Of a stretch of DNA of 64,000 nucleotides, positions 49,818 to 62,683 are shown piece after piece. This DNA is from Lytechinus pictus (lineage: Eukaryota; Echinodermata; Echinoidea; Temnopleuroida; Toxopneustidae). The notes beneath the pieces are model-generated. The model was given only the letters and a program-made list of their open reading frames with translations, made no database searches and had not been told where the DNA came from. The stretch spans positions 19,428,001 through 19,492,000 of the forward strand of contig NW_026974140.1 in the NCBI RefSeq assembly GCF_037042905.1, read 5' to 3'. Position numbers and translations under genes: made by a program. The stretch's first letter is position 1; each line of letters begins with the position of its first letter.

Positions 49818-52800
49818 GGTGTGTTACAAATGTCCATGTTATTATTATTACCCATTATGCAGAGTTAGGTATATAGATAGTATGTCATTGTCAGTGATTT
49901 TCAGTGATTATGGAGAATTTTTAATATTTAGATATTACTCTCATTTTGCTCAAATTGTGATTCCATGTTCATTCATTTGGGCTTTTTTGTTTGTTTTAAA
50001 AGTCATTTAGTCATTTGATACTTACAAACTTTTCTCATATGCAACATTTCTGGAGGTTTTTGTGATCCCCATTTTTTAACATGACAATTTGAATGTGCCA
50101 TTTTTCGATATGTGTTCTAGGTTAATCTATTACATTTATATATTTTATTTTAACTGATTTTGTAGTTATTTAGAAACCTTGAAGGGAATTGATTATTAGC
50201 ATGAACAGTGAAAACAGTATATAAAGACCACATATACTTTGAGAGAGAATAGAATCTTGCCTTTCAGGTTTTTGGTCTTCATTGACATGCTTCCTTTGGT
50301 ATCCAATGAAAAAAAAAGGAAGAATACATACTTTGTAGAGAATTGCTAGTGACTACAATAGGCAAGTGGTTAACAATGTATGTGGTCATGTGCTCTTAGA
50401 AATACATAATGGAATTTATTGTCTAGATCTTTGGTTATTTAATATTTTTATTTATTGTGAAAAATCTTTGAATGAAATTATTACATAGATGAACATGTAC
50501 AATTTGTTTTCATAGTTGTGTATTTCAGTTTTCAATATCTTTTGAAATTTAATTGTTGATTTTTTTTTTACTTGCTTTCATATTCAATATTTCAAATCAG
50601 AATTTATTTTCAATATTGGTATTTTCCTTTTCCCCCAAGAGGCCTGTTTTTTCTTTATTTCTTGTATTGTGAAATTTTTGAGAACGTTTTTGTTCTGTAC
50701 AGCTATTTATCAATTTGTACAATATAAATGTAGCATTTGATAATTATAATTTGCATTTGTGTCAGTGAAGAAAATAATGTGTTGGACCTTTTTATTCCTA
50801 TGTGATTGTGGTTGGTTAGGTAGATAGTAGGTAGCTGGGGTGAAATGCTTCATGTTCTATTTACACTTTGTCCTCATCCCACATGGTCTAATCCTAGTTT
50901 ATCTACAACCAGTTCATCTACTAACTAATTAATCTAATTGCCACTTATCCCCATACCATTTGGTCCTGCACCACTGTGTATATGACTACTGAACTGTTTA
51001 TAAACCTAATATTCACTTGCCAAATTATGAAAAGGTATAGCGATGGAGTTGAAATTAGACCATCTGGGTATGAGAGCAAATGTTAAACCAAATGATAATT
51101 ATACCTTATTAATAGTAGACAAAGTGGGTTTAGCCATGACCATGCTATATGAACTGAAAATTAGACTTGCTAGTAGACCATATTATAGGTGTAGCTATGA
51201 TGGTGTTAGTTTATCTGAGTATAACACCACCAGCTTGAAGCAGTGTTGGATCCGGGGGGGGGGGGCACATCCGGTCTGTGCCCCCCTCCTCTTGATAGCC
51301 ATGCAAAATGTTATAGTGGAAAATGTGGATATTCCTGGGAAGATATCTTTTTTTGTCCGTTTTTTTTTTTGGGGGGGGGGTAACAAAAAATGCTCCTCCC
51401 CTTTTGGAAAAACCTGGATCTACCCTGGCTTGTAGACCAAGCTCATACAAATCATAGCCATTTCATACAGAGTGACAAATGCAAGTAAATAATTTTTAAA
51501 TTATAGTCAATTTTAATTTCAATTACAAATGTTCTTTGCAAAATGTTGCTATCCACCATTTTGTTATGTATTAAGATTATAAGGCATGAACTTGATATTA
51601 TAACTATGTGGAATGTTTTTTTTTTTTTTGGGGGGGGGGGAGGGAGGTGAAGAACATGCTCACTCAAAATCAAAGAGAGGGAGGGAGGAGTTCTAATCTA
51701 AATTTGACAAATTTAGATAAGAACATCCCCCTCTCTCAACAGTGTATTCTGATTAAACTTTTACCCTGGGTTTTCATCTGATGGTTTAACTACAGGTTTG
51801 ATAGAAATTCATTCATGAATTTGCATTTTGGAAGCTAAGAACCACTTTGATAAAAAATTTAAATACTAATTTGGCATTTTAAATAAAAGTAAATGTGAAA
51901 ACAAAATCAAATATACAATATGACATTCGTAACATCTCACAATTAAACAAGAAAGCTAAATGATACGTTACTTAAGTTAAATCATATGTGTCGAGTTTGG
52001 AATTATATTGTCTAATTATATTTTATATAAATGTAACTCCTACAAAAAATACCACAGTAAAAATAACAACGAATTATTATTTTGTATAGAAAGGTTACAT
52101 TTAATAGCAGATTCAACCATAACCATACATTGTATTTACATGAGTGACTTCATATGCCTGATACCATGTATAATATTATATTCAGCTATGATAGGCATGT
52201 ACATGTACAACACACTCCTTGGTAATTACTAAATTAGTAAGATAGATTTCAAAGAAACGATCTCAGAAAGTTTAAGTTTATTAATAGATATAATGGGCAT
52301 AATCATCCGATCTAAAAATTGATTATCTCGGGAGATTTTAAATCTTACTCCTTTCAAAAATTATTTTCATGTTTGATGCAGAAAGTAAAAAAAAGACATA
52401 TGAAAACAAATAGATATAATAATAGCCACTTTGAAAGACCTATTTAAATTATGTATGCGAGATTCAATTGCGTGATATATCAACTGAATATAATTCATTA
52501 TATACATTACATGAAAAAGTTTACCGGAAAACAATGTTTTTTTATGAGTTTTTCGATCTTTCGCCCAACAGCATTATTGCTTGTCTTTTCTTTTTTTCTT
52601 TTGGTCAGGATACCCGGAATTGTACAGATGCATAGTTTATTGATGATGAAAGTAATTCAGTACCGATTATTCTTACTCTAATTGTTCTCAATTCAATTTT
52701 CTCAGAAAACGAAACCAAAATAAAAGTTTTGGACAAAGGCCTGTCAGAATTTTGTTTGTAACTTTCCTGTCAATTAACAATATTTGCACAGCGCCATCAT
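49818..52800. other. Intergenic DNA, no gene recognised
   Basis: AT-rich. Contains a TCTAATCC-type block (50877-51190), a G-rich inverted-repeat unit (51244-51428) and poly-G at 51632-51640. Short open frames have no recognisable family. Confidence 0.55.
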
Positions 52801-52832
52801 TTGCTCTTGTTTTTTTATAATCATAGTACTAC

Positions 52833-52876
52833 CATAGAGATGTATACTAATAACGTTATTAGTATACATCTCTATG
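52833..52876. repeat. Perfect 44-bp palindrome
   Basis: CATAGAGATGTATACTAATA, then ACGT at the centre, then the exact complement. AGTACT hexamers sit just outside on both sides. No neighbouring gene or transposon explains it. Confidence 0.92.
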
Positions 52877-53438
52877 AGTACTACAGACATTATCATTATT
52901 CATTTATCGGTTTTGATGAAATGTTTGTCTTAGCAAAAGAACTCAAACAACTAAATAAAATTGAAATAAATCGTGATTATTCATGAATTTCGATATGATA
53001 AGAAAAGAATAATTACACAAGGTGACGATTTCAATGAATTATAGATGACGGCTTCCGACTGCTTCTATTTGAAATTGAAAAAGAACTTATTCATCTCAAC
53101 ATAGCTAGATAGATGAAGATATTGCAAATTAAACTATAGGGCCTATACTTTTCAAATTTCACCATTCTAACACCCGAACAGAGAACATACCACTTAGTTT
53201 ATGCTAGACAAATAACTATTGATCGTTATTTGGGGATTTAAGGCTTGCATGATATCCCAAACATGTTTTGGTTTGACATTCTCTGCAACACATTTTGCCT
53301 TTCGAAGTTGAACTTTATTTATGGTGCAGAATACATTATGTATGTCTGGAAGAAGAGTGATGTGAGACCTAACAGAGAGCAATGGTATAATAATACGTGT
53401 CGGTATATCCGCTTACAGATAATAATAGTAGAATTATA

Positions 53439-54245
53439 CAGTGCGTCCCACAAAAAACGAAACCGAGATTTAGCGATGATTTATCATAACTTAATCATAA
53501 ATACAATAGACAAATGACCTATCAATGTAAAGCTTAGAATGTCCTCTTTCATCCGATATTACTTAGATTTTTCCTCATTCATGCATGAGTGAGCAAAGCA
53601 ATTTGAAGAAAGGATACCAAAAACTCATTTGGCGGGGGTATCTGAATTTCATAAAGAAAATCACATGCCTAAAAAGTTCAATATCTGCTCTTTTATTTGA
53701 TACCTTAATAAAAAAAAATGGTCCAGAAGTGAAAAAGTTATGTTCCCTCGAAACGATGCTTGTATTTCCATAATTTCACCATGTTTTCACCGGTTTCCCA
53801 CAGAAGCTATCGCACGGTTAACAAAAGACTTGATGCATGGCTGATCGTCAACAAAACGGAGTGTCGAGTGAGTTGGAACGCTAGCCTGTAAAACCTCTTC
53901 ATTTAATAAAATTATTGAAAATCAAGCCTTATTTCAAATAACCAGAACTTTGTTATTTCTTGACCATTTTCTGTAATTGAGGTATCAAATTAAAGAGCAG
54001 ATATTGAACTTTTTAAAAATGTGGTTTTTGTTTTGAAACCCATATACAGCCCGCCAAATGACTTTTTGGTATCCCCTCTTCAAATTGTTTTTGCTCACTC
54101 ATGCGTGAATGAGAAATAATCTTAATTTCAGATGAAAGAGGAGATTCTAAGCTTTACAATGGTAGGTCATTTGTCTATTGTATTTGTGATTTAGTTATAA
54201 TAAATCATCGATAAATCTCGGTTTCGTTTTTTGTGGGACGCACTG
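53439..54245. mobile_element. Tc1/mariner-type MITE, CAGTGCGTCCCAC family
   Basis: 807 bp, TA on both sides, ends CAGTGCGTCCCACAAAAAAC and its complement, with inverted arms over 100 bp (through AATGACCTA and AAGCTTAGAATGTCCTCTTT). No transposase frame. Confidence 0.88.
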
Positions 54246-54601
54246 TATAACTTTGAATCAACATGAGTAAGATGACTAAGATGGTCCACCACATTCATGA
54301 CATTCGTCTTTCTAAAGTTTCTCTTCGCTTGATTAAGGGTGTAAACAAAGGGACCTTAAATGAGGTACTATCTCAAAGACATGTATCTTGGGATATGACA
54401 CAGACTGTTGACAACGCTACTCACTAGGGGCGATTGAGCATCATAGGGGTGCCCCTCTTCATTGCTGACTGAAAAGGGGTAAAACTTTTACGTGGGGGGG
54501 GGGGGAGTTTTGCTTGCGCTGATGCTCATTTGTTTGCATTGATACGCCTGGTATTATGAACATGATGAAGAAAAGTCAAGATATCGTTCCTGTGATCAGA
54601 C

Positions 54602-54607
54602 TTTATT
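54602..54607 (-). terminator. Candidate polyadenylation signal of the MS4A-like gene
   Basis: Reverse-strand AATAAA about 280 bases beyond the stop codon at 54885-54887. Confidence 0.4.
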
Positions 54608-54884
54608 TCTATTCCATAATATTTTAAGCTTTGGGCAATATTTCCTATATTTGTAATACTGTGGATCAGATATCAGATTTAGTCTGATATAAAGGACATG
54701 CCTAGAAGACTTAGACATGCCTAGAAGACTTAGACATGCCTTAAAAATCCCCGACCAAAAGAGATTATTTAAAGTAGGTAAATTACCAGTTCAGACAATA
54801 ACAATTGTCGCATGACAAAAATGTGATAACGCTAATTCACCATTTACCAAATTGCACATATCCAAAGAGGAGATATATATTTTT

Positions 54885-57800
54885 TTACAATTGAATCTCT
54901 CCTTCTCCTCCTGATGTTATGGGAGGGGTGGGGTCTGTGATGCCTGAGATAAATGACCCAGTGGTAGTATGGATAGGGCTAGATTGAGTAGTAACCACTA
55001 CACCTGTCATCTGAGCCGCATCGTTAGGGTGGGGTGCAGCTACCATCTGAGAGGGGGTCATCTCAGGGGATTGGTAGGTACCTGCTTGTACCATCATCGT
55101 CTGACCAGAGGGGGCTAAGGAAAAAACAAGAAAGTGACAATGATTGAATTTAAAAGTAAAAATTCTGACAAAAATAGGTACTAATATTTTATTGTGCATT
55201 CCATTCCTTTAATATAATTTAAAATTATATCCACTGGTCCGCGGATACGGAATCTAAACGTCGCGCAATGTTTTTACGTCAACGACTCATACTAAAATGA
55301 ATCATCTAATTGACATTGTTTAAATCCATGCCTACCAAAATATACACACCGAAATATACAAACATGTATACATGACAATTAACTTACCCCCTGCGAAGTG
55401 TGGTATCACTCGACCAGACTGATTATTATAGTACACCTACATAAATACAACAAAATGAAATAGAAATTAATTAGTCACAAAGAATAATGAAATAGAACTT
55501 TTAAAGTTATAGCATATTTCCCAAGACATTCTAGTATGGCATTCTGATACAAATCTGCACAGATAAAATTTCTGGAAGGGAGGGGGAGGGGTAGTGGTGC
55601 AATGGGGTAGAACATGGTTCGTGACAGATTTTACACAATAATCCGAAAGTAATAGAATACGTGTATTTAACATTCTCCCCTTTTGTTATCCCTTTGATTT
55701 TATTTTATTTTTTTTCTCAACCGTGGACCATTTTTGTGGGGGGGGGGGGGGACTGTATGCCAGTGTTGAAACGTTGAACGTTTCAATTAACATATATACT
55801 TTTTTCTAAATACATACCATATTAACAGCATTCTTTGGTTTACAGCAATCGCAGATTCTACAGCAAGTCAATGATGCACCGGTGATCGCTACAGCTAACT
55901 CACAAAATGATAGCAATACGATTACGATATCCACGATCGTTCGTACACGCTGCAAAATAATTACAATATTAACGATAAGTGTAATTGGGTAAAATGGGTT
56001 TAGCTATCGAAATCATGATGATTTATGAATTTTACCATATCGTCAAAGAGATTTTGTAATTCAACCACGCATGAATTATCTTTTTCTTTCCGGTAATAAT
56101 GAACTGCAGGGGAGGGTCAAGAATTTCATAACTGAGAGTGACAAAGTATCAGAAGATGGTTTATTTGTTGAATATATCATAAAGATATAAAAAGTATAAT
56201 ATTTCAACATACAGAGACGAGACGTAATGCAAATTATGGGTATTAGGGGGCGTGTTCCCACATCCCTTGGATTTGGATATGCTCCATCACAATCACACAA
56301 TAGTAATTATATCATGCAAACAAGCTATTAGCCGACAAGCTAGGCAAGCAAGCGTGATGGAAGGGGTGGGCACCCCTTAAAGCTCTCCTTTTTGCTTGTC
56401 ATTTCACCCCCGGCCGGGTCAATCCTGGATAATTCTGTCCCTGAATACAAATACTTACCTGAGTTCGACAGAAATGATCTGAGAAGCAGGTATAAGCGTA
56501 GCTTTCTTCAAGAGCGACGTTGATATACATGACGAATACCACTCCAGAAAGGATGGATGAACATGTACACATCACCATGTAAGATGTCGTCTGCAGGAAA
56601 TTGTTTTGAAATGTGAAAAATTAACAATTGAAGTCAATATTGAAATCATCGGAATTCATATAACAAGTATATAAAATCTTAATAAAAAACTGGAAAGTGG
56701 ATAATGCATTTGAGACTGGACGATATAAAATTCAGATAAGATTCGAGAGTTGAAACTTTGTATAAAATTAAGCGCGTTATATTGAGATTATGTTTTATTA
56801 TTATCATTACCATTATTATTTATAAGATTAATCATAAACTTTTAATTTGTATGTTGTTCTTACCATTCCCTTTGTCATTTTCTTGTAGTATGCTCGGATT
56901 CCAATAATCCCAGTAGTTATGTAACACTATCAAGAGAGAAATTGAACAAAAAATATTTTGTTTTAACAGAATTCTATTTTCTGTGTTAGTATATAAAGGG
57001 AAAAGAGGGAAAGTGAATCATATGCAAGGGATATAGTCATAAGTCATGATAGTTGGTTATACAACCATGCGCACGGATATCAAATCTTTATTTATTTTAC
57101 TGTCACAATACTAAAGATAAACCGACGTTAGGTTGTGAAACATGATACCATTAGCATGAATGTATACCACTTGCAAGAAAGGCGCCATCATTAATGTCAA
57201 ATTTTGATCGCACTTATATATCATGTATATAGGGTCATCACACAAAACAGACGCAAGTATCGCATAATCTGATGATAATCTTTCAATTTAACAAATAATC
57301 GAATTTCGCATGAAAAATATAGATAATAATCAACAGCAAAACTATATCCATAAATGCTCAGCTTGTATGATTTGCTTGTATTTTCATTTCTATTTTCTGT
57401 CTCTCGTTATCTTATTTTGTTTTCAAAATTTTTAAAGGAAAAGTCCAGCTAAATAAAGATTGGTTTGAATGCGTTTATGCGACCTCAAGCCAGAATCATG
57501 ATTTGAATCATGATTTGAATCATGATTCAAAACACAAACATGAATCACGATATCACAGAATCAGCGTTTAGACGACCTTCATTCCAATGCTGTTTCTCCT
57601 CAGATTCGGGCCAATCCAGTGCGCATCACTAGTGCGCAGTTTGACAGAGGAAGTTTTTCGCACGTGTTTCGGCTCTCGAAAAATCTTTTGCTTCCAGAAT
57701 TCAGTCTATACCTAATTTTGTTTACGTCTATCATATAGGGTCCATATGCTTATATTCATCTTGTTAGTTTATCCAAAATGGTGTTCGGAAGTGAATTTCA

Positions 57801-60800
57801 GCGTAGATCCAATTTAATATTGACACTCTATACTCAGCAACAACAACTGAGATCATTGTCTGTCCAGTTAATTCATTTACTAGAACTTGAAGTTGCATGA
57901 AGACATGACCAAAAAATGAAAAGTAGTGGACGATGCGATGACCAACACAGAACTTGAACATGACAAGAAATGCATGCAGAGTAATCATGTACATACAATG
58001 AGCATATAGAGAGCCTTGAGCTTGGCAAGAGTCAAACCGAAAGTAGCCCGACACAGTGAGGTCATATAATCATGATTCAAATCACGATATCGTTTATTCG
58101 AACATTTTCGTACGTGATTCTGCAGAAACGTCTTTCCAAACGCCCCTTTTTTCGTGTTTCATGTTTGTGATTCTAATCATGATTATATTAAATTTCGACT
58201 AAACGCAATCGTGATTCTGCAGAATCATGATTTGAATCATGATTCAGATCATGATTCTAGGATGAAAAAGTGGCGGATAAACGCACCCCTAGACGAATCA
58301 AGCAAGCATAACCATAAAACTTTTCTGAAAAATCTGATGTACGAAATGAAAGTTATTTGCGCTAAACAGAGAGATTCTGTCATCTCACGGGGGGGGGGGG
58401 GGTATGCAAAATGAGGGACCCGATGATGTCACAATAACTATTTCTATTGTATTTCAATAAATAAAATAATATAATGTGTAGTTTTTGCTTTCATTATGTA
58501 AACATGATAGGAATAATTTTAATATCATTTTCTTCGACATCTCAACAAAGATCTAGTTATATAATATACATTAGAACAAACTTAAGAGTGAAGGAACAAA
58601 TATGTCAGTAGTAGAAGTCCACGAAGGTTGCCTGGGAAAATGAGGAAAAGTAAAACAAATTACTGTAGCCCGTAGACATTCTTCCAAAACATATGAAATC
58701 GTTCTTATCATGTATTATGTATACTGATGCGATATACATTATTGAATTTACAAAATACCTCTAGTGAGTGCGTGACTCAATCGACTCTCACAGTCTCATT
58801 TACATATTGCCCAGGAACTGTTTCTTGAATGCTATAAATTTCTTATTTTTACGTGTGATTTGAAGAAAATTATCAGTGCTATGCCGTCTGATTATTTCTC
58901 TATACTCTTGTTCAAATCAATTTATTGTTAGAATGTGTGTCACAATATTTCTGAAATGAGCTTTGTTATGCATGTCTGACCATGAACTGTCCCATGCAGG
59001 TGTATCCCAAAAGGTCATTTTGATAAACTCTGAAGACCACTAGGGAATCAATGGATTGAGTTTTTGGCAATCTAAAGAGTGATAAAGTCATCATGGCCAC
59101 TGGCATTTGAAACTGATCCAATTTTAGTTAACAACTTTTATAAACTGCACTGAAAGACCCATGCTATACAGTGCGTATCAAAAAAAGTTTACACTTAGAA
59201 AAAATCCTGTAAAATTATACATTTGTAATATCCTGAAGATTTTTCCACATTTCAACATTGGTAGACATCCATTTAAACAATATTTCCGCTTGAGTGAGCA
59301 CCACTTACTTTTGAAAAGTTAGTGAAAAATGATTTGCGCAGAACTTTGAAATAGTTATGCGAATGAAGTAGACCTTAATCATGAATAACACGTGGAATTT
59401 AGCTAGTAAAATTGATTTGAAGATATCTTTTACCTTTTTTAACTTGTTTCCTTGCCCAAACCACTTCGAGGAGTGCATTGCGCTCCACCCCACTCCCACA
59501 AATACCGAGGCCATCATGACGATATTTGCTTTACACTGAGCTATGATTTACATAAAATGGCTTAGGCTTGATTTTTATTTTGTTAATCATTGTCAAGCTT
59601 GGGAAACGTGTGGAGAAACAAGTATTAAATGAAAAATGAAATGTAATCCCACTTTTAATGATAAAAACTTAGTGAAAAAATGCTAAAGATGTCTGATATA
59701 AACTTTTGTTCATATTCAGTTATGTCCTCAGATCCAGCTGGCACAAAAAGGGCAAAGGTTGTGTTTACTCAGTGTTGAAATTTCAATTTGGGTGGCAAAA
59801 TTGTTAGAAAATGCTTGAATGTATCCGCATTATTTCAATTGACTAAAAGTGCAAGGGAAATGTATGAGAAATGTTTCGCAAGGTAAGATTGATTTCGCCC
59901 TTTCCCCTTGACACAGCGTACAAACGAGCATTTCTGCGCAAACAGATTTCTGCGAGCTTTACAAAAATGGACAGTGCTCACTCAAGTGTAACATTCTGTC
60001 AAAACTTTTACTTTCATTGGATAGATGAGACCCAAATCCAAGATTATATGCGAAAAAATTACGCACATGTTATATATTTTTTAATTCCCAGGGCTTTTTC
60101 AAAGTGTAAACTTTTTTTGATACGCACTGTATAGTGCCAAAATCCACAGTCTGTAAAAACAGTTATTGGTTTCGATGGTTTGCAGTATACCGAGGTACTT
60201 TTTTGGGTTCTCAGTTTATCTTTTATCTGCCATTTAATGGTAAATGGTTGTGATTGTTATCATTCACAGTCTGAAGGATACACAATCGGGAAATGATGGA
60301 CTACATTTTCATTGTGTTTTAAAAAGTTATTGAAGTACGAAGTTTATACACATGTATGATATTTTCAATTCCTAACGATTGGACATTGTGTGAAAATCAA
60401 AAGTAATGAGTTAAAAAAAAATGAATGCCTTTGGGCAGAAAATGGCATACCATAATTACTACAGGCCCTACCACTAAAAATCCTTTCAATTACATATGTG
60501 TAAAAACCTCTGTGGATTTACTGTGTCATGCATGTTTTATCGTCATGTCTTTTATTGGCACGGAATTCCACATAACAGCATAACATTCATATATAATACG
60601 AAATGTATACAGAAAAAGAGAAAACATACCCTACACACAAGATATGAGTTAGCTGAGTTATCAACTGTAATTCTAAGCATGTTCTGACCCCATCCACCCA
60701 CACACACTTGCAAATTTGTTCATCGGCCCCTGGCAAAATTTCAATTTCGATTCTTTAATTTCATTTCGATTCAAACATAATATAAGATAGATAGCTACAT

Positions 60801-62683
60801 GTATGTATAATAGGTGAACATAGCTATATGACTATGGTCAATATTTTGTAATAATTTGGTGGACTTTCTATCAACAGAGTAATGAAGTGTAAACACCTTG
60901 ACTGTAACTTCGAGAATGATGTCGGTTTATAAAGCATACATTCTCTTGAAATGAATGGTTCATCCCTTCTCATTGGCGGGGGTTGGGGGCACCAGTTCCT
61001 ATCAAAGATACGCTTCATATCCCCTTGTGAATACACTATAGTTATCCTGACATGCCTGATACAACATGACGGTTGTCCCTTGAAAAGGAAGTTCATTTAG
61101 GTCACATTGCGTTCACACTGTGAGTCACGTGGTCTTGTTCATCGATTCATTTCCGATATAATGGAACGTTCCAACTTGACAGGTTTGACTTGATAAATAA
61201 TGAAGAACATTCGCTAAGGAGTTCATCACTCGTGTCATCCTGGTATATTTGAACTAATTCTCATTCATCATTCTACCTATTCCTCCATAAAAAGGGATTT
61301 CCCAGTGAAATACTAACGTTGCAGTACAGCAAACGCAGTGCCCGGGGGGGGGGGGGGGTACTCGACCAAAAAAGTCGTAGGTATGTCCCGCGGGCGAGAC
61401 AAAAAACGGGGGCCTTGGAGCGGGCTTATTGTAAAAAGGAGGGTCCTCGGAACGGGCTTCGGAACTACAAAAGTTTGTGAAAACGGGGGTCCTTGGAACG
61501 GGTCGCCTGCGCGTCAGTGAGTGCGTCTTTATGGTGCGTATGCATCCTATGGTGCGTATGCATCCTTATGGAACGTGCATGCAGCTACTACCCCGGCGGC
61601 ACGGGCCCCGGGTGCGCTAGCGCAGAGGCGATGGTCGGACAGCGCTCTGCGGCCGCTTTTCACCAAATTGCGGCTCATTGTAGCAGATCAATGCGGCTGG
61701 AACGGCGTAACGGAAAATATGCGAAGCTTTGGAGCGGATTTCTTTCTTCTTTTTTTCTCGATAAGAAGAAAATGCTATGCTTTGGAGCGGCTTTCTTTGT
61801 TTTTTTTTCTCAATTAGAAAAAAATGCTATGCCTTGGAACGGAAATTTGAGTGTAAAAATGGGAGTCCCCTCCGCGGCACATACCCACTATGCATTATAT
61901 ACTGAGTGCCCCCCCCCCCCCGGGTGATTATGTTTCCCTCCCGTCATGCATCTTTCAGGAATTAAAGTACCACCTGCATGGGTTTAAGATGATTTTAAAA
62001 TAAAACGCGAGAATCATGATCCAATAGAGGTTGAAACACACCTCCGTCAAACCCAATTGTAGGGAGAGAATATAACAGATATGTTTTAAGTAGAAAGATT
62101 GAGAGATAATAATGACTATCATTCATCTGTCGGTGAGGATGAATCATAAAATGTTCTTTAAGTTTACTAGTATCACATTTTGAGGACCACATCTGTGAGT
62201 TGGGATCAACAAGACACCACGGATAGCCATCATGTCATACGTCTGCAAGCAGATACTGTCTTTATGGTATGATGGTTGTGCGAGGTTTGTGAATGAGATT
62301 TCATTTAGTATAACCAGGGGCAGGGGTAGATCTCGAGGTATTCAAGGAGTGAAAAAACAACAGGAGATAACGGGTGAAAGAAGAATATACTGTCCAAAAT
62401 AAAAAGGGAGAAAATTGAGAAAATGCATAAAATCGGAGATTTTGGCCATCATGAATTTACTGAAAATAAATATATTTTGGTCATGTTGCCCTAATCTCAA
62501 AATACCGCTGTTCTGGGTATAAGATGTGATGGATCAGGTGGGGAGGGGGGGGGGGTAATATCTTACCAATACACCGGCCCATACTGGTACAGCATAGTAA
62601 GACAGACGACATTCAATACTGATAGCGATGATACCAGCTAAGACAATTGCTATACCAAAGATGATATGGAACATACCAGTCAT
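54885..62683 (-). CDS. MS4A/CD20-like four-pass membrane protein, 3' six exons
   Basis: Minus-strand exons 62683-62567, 56926-56864, 56590-56459, 55949-55818, 55436-55388 and 55114-54885 (stop TAA) join in frame to 240 residues. Hydrophobic segments: TM1 MFHIIFGIAIVLAGIIAI; TM2 VWAGVLCYITTGIIGI; TM3 MVMCTCSSILSGVVFVMYI; a loop with two cysteines (CFSDHFCRTQ); TM4 IVDIVIVLLSFCELAVAITG. After TM4 comes a cysteine-rich stretch CCRICDCCKPKNA, probably lipid-modified, then a Ser/Thr/Pro/Met-rich cytosolic tail. Order, spacing and the G-rich TM1/TM2 fit MS4A/CD20-like proteins; other tetraspan families remain possible. The N-terminal exon before MTGMF was not found up to 64000. The intron 56927-62566 is filled with transposons. 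Confidence 0.75.
57470..58288. mobile_element. Harbinger-like non-autonomous element, copy 2
   Basis: Reverse-oriented copy of 18158-18967, with the same GAATCATGATTC runs at both ends and GGATAAACGCACCC at the right end. The left end lacks the first bases and no matching 3-bp duplication is seen. It lies inside a diverged AAGTCCA-family MITE (57436-58960). Confidence 0.7.
59169..60129. mobile_element. Tc1/mariner-type MITE, copy 2
   Basis: 961 bp, ends CAGTGCGTATCAAAAAAAGT and complement, TA on both sides. Inverted relative to copy 1 at 3776-4737 and similar over the full length. Confidence 0.88.
61340..61925. mobile_element. G-rich inverted-repeat element with internal CTTGGARCGG repeats
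   Basis: Bounded by AGTGCCCGGGGGGG at the left and CTGAGTGCCCCCCCC at the right. Inside, CCTTGGAACGG / CTTTGGAGCGG units recur at least six times. Open frames here are by-products of the GC-rich repeats. Confidence 0.6.

Noticed and set aside
61338-61927. Overlapping 60-144 codon plus-strand frames
   Set aside because: They lie entirely in a GC-rich inverted-repeat element with poly-G ends, and no protein family is recognisable.
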